Positions 1-5,733 of a DNA stretch of 9,591 bases are shown in pieces. Positions within the stretch are counted from its first letter, which is position 1. Each line of letters opens with the position of its first letter. This DNA comes from Clostridia bacterium (GTDB lineage Bacteria; Bacillota; Clostridia; Oscillospirales; CAG-272), in the NCBI GenBank assembly GCA_024404475.1, contig JAKSPV010000046.1, positions 1 to 9,591 of the forward strand, given 5' to 3'. The notes under the pieces were generated by a model. It ran no database searches. It saw only the letters and a list, made by a program, of their open reading frames with translations, and was not told the origin of the DNA. The position numbers were made by a program, and so were the translations under genes.

Positions 1-54
1 CTCCGCCGCAACCTCGAGGACTTCCGCGCGTTCGTCAAGGAACACAACATCTGA
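1..54 (+). CDS. C-terminal end of an unidentified protein (5' partial)
   Basis: An open frame enters from the left edge and ends in TGA at 52-54. Only 17 residues are visible (LRRNLEDFRAFVKEHNI), a charged, probably helical tail, which is too little to name a family. The frame is supported mainly by context: the A of its stop codon is the first base of the AAGGAG ribosome binding site of the methyltransferase that starts at 69, so the two are probably co-transcribed with coupled translation. No promoter is visible because the gene begins outside the window. Confidence 0.6.
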   Translation, partial: LRRNLEDFRAFVKEHNI

Positions 55-68
55 AGGAGAAAAAAACG

Positions 69-860
69 ATGGAAGACACACGGACAAAAATGCTGAATGA
101 TTTCTACAGTGCCATCGACGAAGATACCCGTCTGACGGGATCGCGCCACGGGCAGCTCGAATATGCCGTGACGATGGAATACGTCCACCGCTACGCCGGG
201 AAAGGCGCAAAAATCCTCGAGATCGGTGCCGGAACGGGACGTTATTCGATCGCGCTTGCCAAAGAGGGCTTTGACGTCACCGCCGTCGAGCTCGTCGGGA
301 GCAACCTCGACGTTTTGCGGCAGAACGCCGCCGGGATCCCGAACATCCGACCGATGCAGGGGGACGCGCTCGATCTCCGCGCGCTCTCGGACAGCACGTT
401 TGACGTGACGCTCGTCTTCGGGCCGCTCTACCACCTCTACGAGCCGGCGGACGTACACCGCGCGATCGACGAAGCGATCCGCGTGACGAAGCCGGGCGGC
501 GTTCTGCTCTTCGCGTTCCTCTCGGTCTACGCTGTCATGTTCGCCAACTATTTCGACGGCACGTGGCGCGCCGGCGAGGAGCTGAACTTCACCGCGGACT
601 ACCGCGTCCGGCACCTCGAAGGGCAGCTCTTCACGGGCTACGACATCGGGGAGTTCGAGCATCTCTTTGACGGGAAACCGATCGAGCATCTGACGACCGC
701 CGGCGTTGACTGGCTGATCGAAGCGATCGAGCGCCGCCCCGACTTTGCGATCAAAGACGAGGACTTCGCGGGATTCGTCCGGTGGTATCTCGCCGCCGCG
801 GAGAAGCGCGAGATGCTCGGCGCGAACAATCATCTGCTCTACATCTGCAGGAAAGCATAA
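69..860 (+). CDS. Class I SAM-dependent methyltransferase
   Basis: A 263-aa protein predicted to transfer the methyl group of S-adenosylmethionine to an unknown acceptor in the cytoplasm. A Rossmann-type methyltransferase core is visible: motif I ILEIGAGTG at residues 49-57, the acidic ribose-binding residue at the end of strand 2 (VTAVEL, Glu74), QGDAL with Asp99 near the adenine pocket, a motif-IV-like stretch FGPLYHLYEP at 117-126, and KPGG at 141-144. The FGPLYHL segment is typical of Methyltransf_11/25-like proteins common in Clostridia. The C-terminal 110 residues carry no motif I recognise and probably form the acceptor-binding cap. The ATG at 69 is preceded by AAGGAG at 54-59 with 9-nt spacing. 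It lies 14 nt after the upstream partial gene. The substrate cannot be inferred; tRNA, small-molecule and protein methylation are all possible. Confidence 0.9.
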   Translation: MEDTRTKMLNDFYSAIDEDTRLTGSRHGQLEYAVTMEYVHRYAGKGAKILEIGAGTGRYSIALAKEGFDVTAVELVGSNLDVLRQNAAGIPNIRPMQGDALDLRALSDSTFDVTLVFGPLYHLYEPADVHRAIDEAIRVTKPGGVLLFAFLSVYAVMFANYFDGTWRAGEELNFTADYRVRHLEGQLFTGYDIGEFEHLFDGKPIEHLTTAGVDWLIEAIERRPDFAIKDEDFAGFVRWYLAAAEKREMLGANNHLLYICRKA

Positions 861-892
861 AAAACGGCTGGCGCTTTCGCGCCAGCCGTTTT
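861..892. terminator. Bidirectional rho-independent terminator between convergent genes
   Basis: A perfect 14-bp inverted repeat (arms 861-874 and 879-892) directly follows the methyltransferase stop codon and lies 6 nt beyond the stop of the minus-strand SPFH gene. The outer pairs are A-T runs that supply the U tract in either direction. Read on the minus strand, the loop is a GAAA (GNRA) tetraloop closed by C-G and is followed by six T residues, so it looks best tuned for the SPFH transcript, but it should also stop the methyltransferase transcript. Confidence 0.93.
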
Positions 893-898
893 GCATTG

Positions 899-1945
899 TC
901 AGTCTTTCTTTTCGGATTTCGGGCTCTTGACCGTCTGGAGCACGCCTTCGGCGAGCGCCGCGACGCCCTGGATCTCGGACGGGATGATGATCTTCGTCGC
1001 TCTGCCGTCTGCGGCGGCGGTAAACGCCTCCATCGCCTTGATCTTCAGCACGGCGTCGGACGGTGCGGCCTCGTTGATGAGCCGGATACCTTCTGCGGTA
1101 GCGGTCTGCACCTTGAGGATCGCCTCGGCTTCACCTTCCGCTTCGCGGATCGCTGCTTCGCGCTTTGCTTCGGCGGCGAGGATCGCGGCGGCCTTGTTCG
1201 CCTCTGCCTCGAGGATCATCGACTGCTTGTGACCTTCGGCCACGAGGATCGCGGAGTTCTTCTCACCTTCGGCGCGGGTGACGGCTTCGCGGCGTTCGCG
1301 CTCTGCCTTCATCTGCTTCTCCATGGCGATCTGGATCTCCTTCGGAGGCATGATGTTCTTCAGCTCGACGCGGTTGATCTTGATGCCCCACGGGTCGGTC
1401 GCCTTGTCGAGGATTGCGCACATCTTCGTGTTGATGATGTCGCGGGAGGTCAGCGTGTGGTCAAGTTCGAGTTCACCGATGATGTTGCGGAGCGTCGTGG
1501 CGGTCAGGTTGGCGATCGCCTCGATCGGGTTGGCAACACCGTAGGTGTAGAGTTTGCAGTCCGTGATCTGATAGAAGACGACGGTGTCGATCTGCATCTG
1601 GACGTTATCCTTCGTGATAACGGCCTGCGGCGGGAAGTCCGCGACCTGCTCCATGAGGAGCACGTCTTTGGCGATGCGGTTGACGAACGGCCACTTGAAG
1701 TGCAGGCCGGTCGACCAGGTGCACTTGTAGGTGCCGAGCCGCTCGACGACGAAGCCGTGTGCCTGCGGCACGATCTTGATGCAGCTGAGAAGAATGATCA
1801 GAACGATAACGACGGCGGCGATCAGAGCGACCGTGCCGGGCTCAACGGTCACAGCGGCGTCTTCCGCCGCGAACGCAGGGATCGCGAACATAACGGAGAG
1901 CAGCGCGGCCATGACGAGTGCAAGCCATTTCTTCATGTGTTTCAT
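899..1945 (-). CDS. SPFH/band-7 (stomatin/paraslipin-like) membrane protein
   Basis: A 348-aa member of the stomatin/prohibitin/flotillin/HflKC superfamily, which forms large oligomers on membranes and is linked to membrane microdomains and quality control. Residues 1-26 look like a cleavable signal peptide (MKHMKKW basic start, hydrophobic core, AFA-A cleavage site after 26). A second hydrophobic helix follows at about 38-58. The SPFH domain spans about 59-215, with VPQAHGFVVERLG at 59-71, TGLHFKWPF at 79-87 and the DPWGIKI/VELKNI region at 184-198. A long Ala/Glu-rich coiled coil occupies about 205-290, and the tail is Lys-rich. The start at 1945 was chosen because it gives the signal peptide and has AAGGAG at 1953-1958 with 7-nt spacing; the longer open frame to 2071 would overlap the nfeD-like gene. 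It lies 37 nt downstream of that gene, the usual NfeD-SPFH partnership. Related families are YbbK/QmcA and paraslipin; the exact subgroup is uncertain. Confidence 0.93.
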   Translation of the reverse strand: MKHMKKWLALVMAALLSVMFAIPAFAAEDAAVTVEPGTVALIAAVVIVLIILLSCIKIVPQAHGFVVERLGTYKCTWSTGLHFKWPFVNRIAKDVLLMEQVADFPPQAVITKDNVQMQIDTVVFYQITDCKLYTYGVANPIEAIANLTATTLRNIIGELELDHTLTSRDIINTKMCAILDKATDPWGIKINRVELKNIMPPKEIQIAMEKQMKAERERREAVTRAEGEKNSAILVAEGHKQSMILEAEANKAAAILAAEAKREAAIREAEGEAEAILKVQTATAEGIRLINEAAPSDAVLKIKAMEAFTAAADGRATKIIIPSEIQGVAALAEGVLQTVKSPKSEKKD

Positions 1946-1982
1946 GGTAAATCTCCTTCTGAAATGTTGTGGTGGAACGGTG

Positions 1983-2411
1983 TTACGAAACTTTGCGGCA
2001 GATGAGATGCACGCCGCGGATCTCGACGATCTCAACGATCGACTCTTCGGGGATCGTGCCCCCGCCTTCACTGACGGCTGCCCAGGTCAAACCGCCGATC
2101 TGCACGCGGCCTGTCTCGGCAAGGTTGTTGATCTCCTCGATAACGACACACTGCTTGCCGACGAGAGCCGGTGCATTCGTCTTATTTTCGTTCCGACGGG
2201 CCGTAAGCTTCTTCCAGAACAGGATGAAGCAGAGGACTGCGACGACGGCAAATACGAGGATCTGACTCCACGAAGGCAATTTGAACGCCGCCATGATCGC
2301 GGCCGGGATCGCGCCGAGGGCGAACCAGATCGAAACGAGCGCCATCGTGGAAAGTTCCACGACGATCGCCAGTACAAAGATGATGCCCCAAGCGATCAGC
2401 CAAGTATTCAT
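1983..2411 (-). CDS. NfeD-like membrane protein
   Basis: A 142-aa short-form NfeD protein, lacking the N-terminal ClpP-like protease domain of long NfeDs. Hydrophobic helices lie at about 3-21, 24-44 and 49-66, followed by a basic linker (KKLTARRNENK) and a soluble C-terminal OB-fold-like domain (about 80-140) containing LVGKQCVVIEEI, a GRVQIGG strand and the VEIVEIRGVHLICRK end strand. NfeD proteins are encoded next to SPFH proteins across bacteria and archaea and are thought to act with them in membrane organisation; no enzymatic activity is expected for this short class. The ATG at 2411 has AAGGAG at 2419-2424 with 7-nt spacing. Upstream in-frame codons give only an Arg-rich extension translated from the leader. 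It is the first gene of a two-gene operon with the SPFH gene and has its own promoter at 2464-2492. Confidence 0.92.
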   Translation of the reverse strand: MNTWLIAWGIIFVLAIVVELSTMALVSIWFALGAIPAAIMAAFKLPSWSQILVFAVVAVLCFILFWKKLTARRNENKTNAPALVGKQCVVIEEINNLAETGRVQIGGLTWAAVSEGGGTIPEESIVEIVEIRGVHLICRKVS

Positions 2412-2427
2412 ATTCGTTCTCCTTTCC

Positions 2428-2444
2428 CGCCGGCGTCCCCGGCG
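2428..2444 (-). other. GC hairpin in the nfeD leader
   Basis: Arms CGCCGG (2428-2433) and CCGGCG (2439-2444) enclose a 5-nt loop. In the minus-strand mRNA this stem would sit between the predicted transcription start (about 2457) and the ribosome binding site, 3 nt from AAGGAG. It has no U tract, so it is not a terminator. It might stabilise the 5' end or modulate ribosome access, but a 6-bp stem in GC-rich DNA may also be chance. Confidence 0.35.
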
Positions 2445-2463
2445 CATTCGATCTTACAAGTCT

Positions 2464-2492
2464 ATTGTAGCAAAAACGTCGCCGCCGCGCAA
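2464..2492 (-). promoter_or_regulatory. Sigma-A promoter of the nfeD-SPFH operon
   Basis: Read on the minus strand: -35 TTGCGC (2487-2492), a 17-bp spacer, and -10 TACAAT (2464-2469) preceded by TGC, an extended -10 (TGn). The expected start is near 2457, giving a leader of about 45 nt. It sits in an otherwise gene-free gap after the asnA terminator, where the nfeD operon needs a promoter. The same boxes and spacing recur upstream of thyA. Confidence 0.75.
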
Positions 2493-2567
2493 GGGGTTTT
2501 TCCGCACGATACGGGGCACTTTCCGCAGTTTTTTCGCACGAACCGTCCTTTTTTCCGGAGAGGCAGC

Positions 2568-2596
2568 AAAAAAGCACCCCGCGGAGGGGTGCTTTT
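2568..2596 (-). terminator. Rho-independent terminator of asnA
   Basis: Arms at 2570-2580 (AAAAGCACCCC) and 2586-2596 pair over 11 bp with a 5-nt loop. On the minus strand the stem runs into six T residues, beginning 6 nt after the asnA stop codon. It separates asnA from the nfeD operon. The remaining stretch at 2493-2567 contains T-rich runs but no gene or other structure I can support. Confidence 0.93.
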
Positions 2597-2602
2597 CATC
2601 TC

Positions 2603-3601
2603 TTACAAAAGGATCGCGCCGTGGGCGGCACATTCGCGGACGGTCTCCTCCGGCCACCACGAGGACTGCACCTCGCCGATGTGCGCCTTGCGGAGGAAGA
2701 ACATGCAGAGCCGTGACTGCCCGATGCCGCCGCCGATCGTGTACGGCAGTTCTTCGTTCAGGATCGCCTTGTGGAACGGCAGCTCCGCGCGCTCCATGCA
2801 GCCGCGCTCCGCGAGCTGGCTGAGAAGCGCCTTGCGGTCCACGCGGATACCCATGCTCGACAGTTCGAACGCGTTGCCGAGTACCGGATAGTAAACGATG
2901 ATATCGCCGTTCAGCGACCAGTCGTCATAGTCCGGCGCACGCCCGTCGTGGATCGTGCCGGAGGCGAGCTTGCCGCCGATCTGTTCGAGGAAGATCGCGC
3001 CGTACTTCTTCGCCGCGAGCGTCTCGCGCTCTTTCGGCGTCTTGCCGGGGTACATGTCTTCCAGCTGTTGCGTTGTGAGGAACGTGATCTCCTCCGGCAG
3101 AAACTTCTCGACGAAATTGTAGTCCTCGGCGATGTATTTTTCGGTGTGCTTGATCGCGTCGTAGATGCGGCTGACCGTCTTTTCGAGCGTCTCGCGCGTC
3201 CGGTCTTCGCGGCGGATGATCTTCTCCCAGTCCCACTGATCGACGAACATGGAGTGCATCGCGTCGAGGTCCTCGTCGCGGCGGATCGCGTTCATATCGG
3301 TGTAAAGTCCCTCGCCGGGCTCGAAACCGTACATGGCGAGCGCGTAGCGCTTCCATTTGGCAAGCGAGTGGACGATCTCGAACTGTTCTCCGGAGCGGAG
3401 ATCGAACGAGACAGCGCGCTCGACGCCGTTCAAGGTGTCGTTCAGGCCGCTCGACGGCTGGAGATACAGCGGCGCGGAAACGCGGATCAGATTCAGCTCG
3501 ATCGCCAAATCTCTTTCAAAAAAGTCTTTGATCTTCTTGATCGCCAGCTCGGTCTGGCGCAGGTTCAAATGCGGCTTGTAATCCTCGGGGATCGTGTACA
3601 T
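2603..3601 (-). CDS. asnA: Aspartate-ammonia ligase (asparagine synthetase A)
   Basis: A 332-aa enzyme that makes L-asparagine from L-aspartate, ammonia and ATP through an aspartyl-AMP intermediate; its fold resembles class II aminoacyl-tRNA synthetase cores. Its length matches the E. coli enzyme (330 aa). Family blocks are intact: HSLAKWKR at 78-85, GEGLYTDMNA at 97-106, VDQWDWE at 120-126, IGGKL at 208-212, RAPDYDDW at 221-228, FELSSMGIRVD at 245-255 and GGGIGQSRL at 290-298. The ATG at 3601 has AGGAGG at 3612-3617 with 10-nt spacing; an in-frame TTG seven codons earlier would place that Shine-Dalgarno inside the coding region, so it was rejected. The gene is monocistronic, with a perfect promoter and a terminator just after the stop. 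The leader is only about 30 nt, leaving no room for a T-box or other riboswitch. Confidence 0.98.
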   Translation of the reverse strand: MYTIPEDYKPHLNLRQTELAIKKIKDFFERDLAIELNLIRVSAPLYLQPSSGLNDTLNGVERAVSFDLRSGEQFEIVHSLAKWKRYALAMYGFEPGEGLYTDMNAIRRDEDLDAMHSMFVDQWDWEKIIRREDRTRETLEKTVSRIYDAIKHTEKYIAEDYNFVEKFLPEEITFLTTQQLEDMYPGKTPKERETLAAKKYGAIFLEQIGGKLASGTIHDGRAPDYDDWSLNGDIIVYYPVLGNAFELSSMGIRVDRKALLSQLAERGCMERAELPFHKAILNEELPYTIGGGIGQSRLCMFFLRKAHIGEVQSSWWPEETVRECAAHGAILL

Positions 3602-3633
3602 TCCGCAGCCGCCTCCTCTCAAAAGAATGATTT

Positions 3634-3662
3634 ATTATAGCACCGCCGCGCCGTACTGTCAA
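3634..3662 (-). promoter_or_regulatory. Consensus sigma-A promoter of asnA
   Basis: On the minus strand: -35 TTGACA (3657-3662), exactly 17 bp, then -10 TATAAT (3634-3639). Both boxes are perfect consensus. The expected start is near 3628, giving a leader of about 27 nt before the ATG at 3601. It faces away from the equally perfect plus-strand promoter at 3692. Confidence 0.93.
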
Positions 3663-3691
3663 GCGATTTTTTCGGGGGACGGCGGGCGCAC

Positions 3692-3720
3692 TTGACAGCG
3701 GCGTGAAACCGGTTTATAAT
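3692..3720 (+). promoter_or_regulatory. Consensus sigma-A promoter of the small membrane-protein pair
   Basis: TTGACA (3692-3697), a 17-bp spacer, and TATAAT (3715-3720), both perfect. The expected start is near 3727, about 24 nt before the ATG at 3751. Its -35 box is 29 bp from the -35 of the divergent asnA promoter. No operator-like palindrome is evident between them beyond the symmetry of the two -35 boxes themselves. Confidence 0.93.
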
Positions 3721-3750
3721 GAAGGGGAAGAAACCAATGGAGGGATCCGT

Positions 3751-4092
3751 ATGAAACTTTCCGGCAAAGCGATCATCCGCTTTCTGCTTTCGATCTTCTT
3801 TATCGGCTGGGGCGCCGTCTCCGTCGGACTGTTCGTGCTCGCGCTCCCCGGTGTGAGCGTCTACCAGATCGTTTCCGCGGTGCTCGGGCTTCTTCTCGTC
3901 GTCATCGGCGTCATGGCGATCATCCATAAAGCTGTGCCGCTCTGCCGGCTCTTCTGCGTGATCGTTTTCGTGCTCGCGGCACTCGCGTTCCTCGTCTCCG
4001 CCGTCATGCGCATCTTCTCCGCCGGCACGGCGATCTCGTTCGGCTCGCTTCTGACGGCGTTCCTCGCCGCACTCGAGCTTACGCTTCTCTGA
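3751..4092 (+). CDS. Small four-helix integral membrane protein, unknown function
   Basis: A 113-aa, very hydrophobic protein that I do not recognise. Predicted membrane helices are at about 8-32, 38-58, 65-87 and 96-113, joined by short loops (His-Lys near 59-60, Arg66, Arg87). The N terminus (MKLSGKAIIR) is basic, suggesting a cytoplasmic start. The ATG at 3751 has GGAGGG at 3739-3744 with 6-nt spacing; an earlier in-frame ATG at 3703 lies upstream of the -10 box and cannot be on the transcript. It is the first gene of a two-gene operon, 24 nt before the next. The two products share size, helix layout and aligned positions (R10 with R11, W20 with W21, R66 with R67, LLTA at 100-103 with LVTA at 98-101), suggesting an old tandem duplication. 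DUF- or DoxX-like families are possible but cannot be shown here. Confidence 0.85.
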   Translation: MKLSGKAIIRFLLSIFFIGWGAVSVGLFVLALPGVSVYQIVSAVLGLLLVVIGVMAIIHKAVPLCRLFCVIVFVLAALAFLVSAVMRIFSAGTAISFGSLLTAFLAALELTLL

Positions 4093-4116
4093 CTTCACCG
4101 AAAGGACGTTACCGAA

Positions 4117-4452
4117 ATGAAAGTATCGACAAGAAACACACTGACACGGATCCTCATCAGCATCATTTACATCGTCTGGGCGCTGCGCGCACCGGCAGAC
4201 GCCTATAACGCCGTGATCACGCTCAACTGGATGGGCATGCTCGTCGCCGCCGCGGAGCTCGTGATGCTCTTCGCCGGTCTCTTCGGGCTTTTCGGTTTCA
4301 GCCGCCCGACCTGCCGCGTGCTCGGCATCATCACGTTTCTCTGCTCCGTCGCGTCGCTCGTCTGGGCGATCCTCACCTCCGGCCTTGTCGGTTTTGACAT
4401 TGATCTGCTCGTCACGGCGCTGCTCGGCTGGCTCTTCGTCCTCGCCGTGTAA
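4117..4452 (+). CDS. Small four-helix integral membrane protein, probable paralogue of the preceding gene
   Basis: A 111-aa hydrophobic protein of unknown function. Likely membrane segments are at about 11-24, 38-58, 67-88 and 95-111, with FGFSRPTCR as a basic loop at 59-67. It starts with ATG at 4117 after AAAGGA (4101-4106), 10-nt spacing. N terminus (MKVSTRNTLTRILISIIYIVW), helix spacing and C-terminal helix (LLVTALLGWLF) align with its neighbour without gaps in the first and last helices, although overall identity is low. The two may form a heteromeric membrane complex; that is inference. The operon ends at the hairpin at 4498. Confidence 0.85.
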   Translation: MKVSTRNTLTRILISIIYIVWALRAPADAYNAVITLNWMGMLVAAAELVMLFAGLFGLFGFSRPTCRVLGIITFLCSVASLVWAILTSGLVGFDIDLLVTALLGWLFVLAV

Positions 4453-4497
4453 ACGAAACAGACCGCCGCTGCGAAAACACTTGCCCGATCGAATCGA

Positions 4498-4525
4498 AAA
4501 AAGCCCGCCATCCGGCGGGCTTTTT
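4498..4525. terminator. Bidirectional rho-independent terminator
   Basis: A 12-bp stem with arms at 4498-4509 and 4514-4525, loop ATCC, and outer A-T pairs giving a U tract on either strand. It lies 45 nt after the stop of the plus-strand membrane pair and 30 nt beyond the stop of the minus-strand cysteine-rich gene. It probably serves both, and would be the first terminator reached by a transcript running through proC. Confidence 0.92.
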
Positions 4526-4555
4526 ATATTCAACGACGTCCCGGCAAAGCGAAAT

Positions 4556-4807
4556 TCATTCATCTATAGCTTCCCCGTGAATATGCACCCGGCATTCATC
4601 CGGACACGCAGCTTCAAAGCATTTTGCGCGCGAATTTCCGCAATCAAGCTCCGCTCCGTTTTTCAGTGCATATACCGAAGGGTAGATCGAATTCCACAAT
4701 TCATGACACAAGGGCGGACAGAGATCGTCAACGATAAACGTATCGCCCTTTTTTACATATCCGCATCTGCATTTGCTTTCTGTTATTGTAAGTTTAACTT
4801 TACCCAT
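4556..4807 (-). CDS. Cysteine-rich small protein, TIGR04076-like
   Basis: An 83-aa protein with eight cysteines (13, 15, 30, 34, 56, 63, 68, 72). The pattern, a KVKLTITESKC strand, GDTFIVDDLCPPLC, a helix with HELWNSIYPSVYALKNG, then clustered cysteines and a closing HIHGEAI strand, resembles the uncharacterised TIGR04076 family of anaerobes; I recall this rather than having searched it. The paired cysteines suggest a bound metal or Fe-S site, which is unproven. The ATG at 4807 was chosen because family members usually start just before the KVK strand; a GTG at 4819 would add four residues. Neither start has a good Shine-Dalgarno. The patch 4561-4800 is about 45 % G+C by hand count, well below its neighbours, hinting at acquisition. 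It lies 98 nt after proC with no terminator between, so it may be read with that operon. Confidence 0.75.
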   Translation of the reverse strand: MGKVKLTITESKCRCGYVKKGDTFIVDDLCPPLCHELWNSIYPSVYALKNGAELDCGNSRAKCFEAACPDECRVHIHGEAIDE

Positions 4808-4905
4808 CGTGCTTTTCACTCATCTGCAATATGAAATCATTTACCCGCCGCAAATTCCGATTTGGCTCTGCTTCTTCCCCGGCCTCTACTCCGCCTCGCG
4901 CGTTT

Positions 4906-5697
4906 TTATTTTCCGAGCTTCGCGGTCTTGTCGTAAGCCGCGGTGACGGCGGCTGCTGCCGCCGCACGGAAGCCGTGCTCTTCAAGCGCCAGAACGCCCT
5001 CGATCGTCGTGCCGCCGGGCGAGCAGACCTCGTCCTTGAGCTGTCCCGGGTGCTTCCCGCTGACCTTCATCATCGCCGCGCTGCCGTAGATCGTCTGCAC
5101 CGCGTAGCGCATCGCCTTGTCGCGCGGCAGACCGCACCGAACGGCTCCGTCGGCGAGTGCCTCGGCAAACATATAGACGAACGCGGGCCCGCAGCCGGAA
5201 AGCGCCGCCGCCGCGTCGATCAGCTTCTCGTCGATCTTGTCCACCATGCCGGAGAACTGCATGAGGTCGAGGAACGCCGCCTCGTCGCCGGGCGTCACGT
5301 CCGAGCCGACCGAATAGAGAACGGTGCCCTCCTCCGCGGCGCAGGGCGTGTTCGGCATGATGCGGATGCACCGCCCCGTCTCGATCGCGTCGGCAATATC
5401 GGCGAGAGGCACGCCCGCGGCCATCGTCACGACGACGGTATCGTCGGTGATATAATCAGCCAGCGAGCGGGCGACGGACAAGATCACGTTCGGCTTGACC
5501 GCAAGGAACAGAAAATGCGACTCCCGGGCGATCGTGTACTGATCGGCCGCCTCGGCGCGCGGATGCGCCGCAAGGAAAGCGTCCGCTTTTGCGGCGCTTT
5601 TGTCACAGACGGCAAGATCGGGGGAGGACTTGTAGACCGCGCTTGCCAGCGCGCCGCCCATGTTGCCGACGCCAATGAAACCGGCTTCAAATCTCAT
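4906..5697 (-). CDS. proC: Pyrroline-5-carboxylate reductase
   Basis: A 263-aa enzyme that reduces 1-pyrroline-5-carboxylate to L-proline with NAD(P)H, the last step of proline synthesis; E. coli ProC is 269 aa. The Rossmann nucleotide-binding motif GFIGVGNMGGAL is at 6-17, AVKP at 66-69, MPNTP at 114-118, and the P5CR signature runs from ALSGCGPAF (165-173) to DEVCSPGGTTI (222-232). The ATG at 5697 is preceded by GGAAG (5703-5707, 5-nt spacing). A TTG four codons earlier would sit directly against the AGAAAGG element and was rejected. It follows proA by 36 nt and is the last proline gene of the operon. I see no hairpin after its stop, so transcription may continue into the cysteine-rich gene. 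Confidence 0.97.
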   Translation of the reverse strand: MRFEAGFIGVGNMGGALASAVYKSSPDLAVCDKSAAKADAFLAAHPRAEAADQYTIARESHFLFLAVKPNVILSVARSLADYITDDTVVVTMAAGVPLADIADAIETGRCIRIMPNTPCAAEEGTVLYSVGSDVTPGDEAAFLDLMQFSGMVDKIDEKLIDAAAALSGCGPAFVYMFAEALADGAVRCGLPRDKAMRYAVQTIYGSAAMMKVSGKHPGQLKDEVCSPGGTTIEGVLALEEHGFRAAAAAAVTAAYDKTAKLGK

Positions 5698-5733
5698 TTT
5701 TTCTTCCAACCTTTCTGAAAATAGTCGGGAAAA

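Noticed and set aside
782..2005. Long plus-strand open frame (407 codons) opposite the SPFH gene
   Set aside because: It is antisense to a clear SPFH gene, has no ribosome binding site, and its sequence is low-complexity Arg/Asp/Leu typical of reverse frames in GC-rich DNA.
1946..2071. 42-residue N-terminal extension of the SPFH protein
   Set aside because: It would overlap the end of the nfeD-like gene and hide the signal peptide; the ATG at 1945 has a strong ribosome binding site.
3602..3622. TTG start seven codons upstream for asnA
   Set aside because: The added residues are a translation of the AGGAGG ribosome binding site itself. Similar TTG options for proC (5709) and thyA (9176) were rejected on the same kind of spacing grounds.
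3602..3633. Possible T-box or riboswitch before asnA
   Set aside because: The promoter leaves a leader of only about 27 nt, too short for a T-box. The leaders of thyA and nfeD (about 30 and 45 nt) are likewise too short for known riboswitches.
2771..3640. Plus-strand open frame (289 codons) opposite asnA
   Set aside because: A shadow of asnA with no family motifs; it would also run through the asnA promoter.
3657..3697. Inverted repeat TGTCAAG/CTTGACA as an operator
   Set aside because: The arms are simply the two divergent consensus -35 boxes with one flanking base; the symmetry needs no repressor to explain it.
3619..4563. Minus-strand open frame (314 codons) encoding a very charged Asp/Glu/Arg/His protein
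   Set aside because: Hydrophobic codons of the two membrane-protein genes read as charged codons on the opposite strand. It spans two transcription units, a terminator and the divergent promoters.
4808..4905. Possible promoter or terminator between proC and the cysteine-rich gene
   Set aside because: There is a loose TTGCGG-like element near 4845-4850 but no good -10 at proper spacing, and no stem-loop with a T run; not strong enough to list.
4831..5718. Plus-strand open frame (295 codons) opposite proC
   Set aside because: Antisense to an unmistakable proC, Arg/His/Asp-rich, with no usable ribosome binding site.
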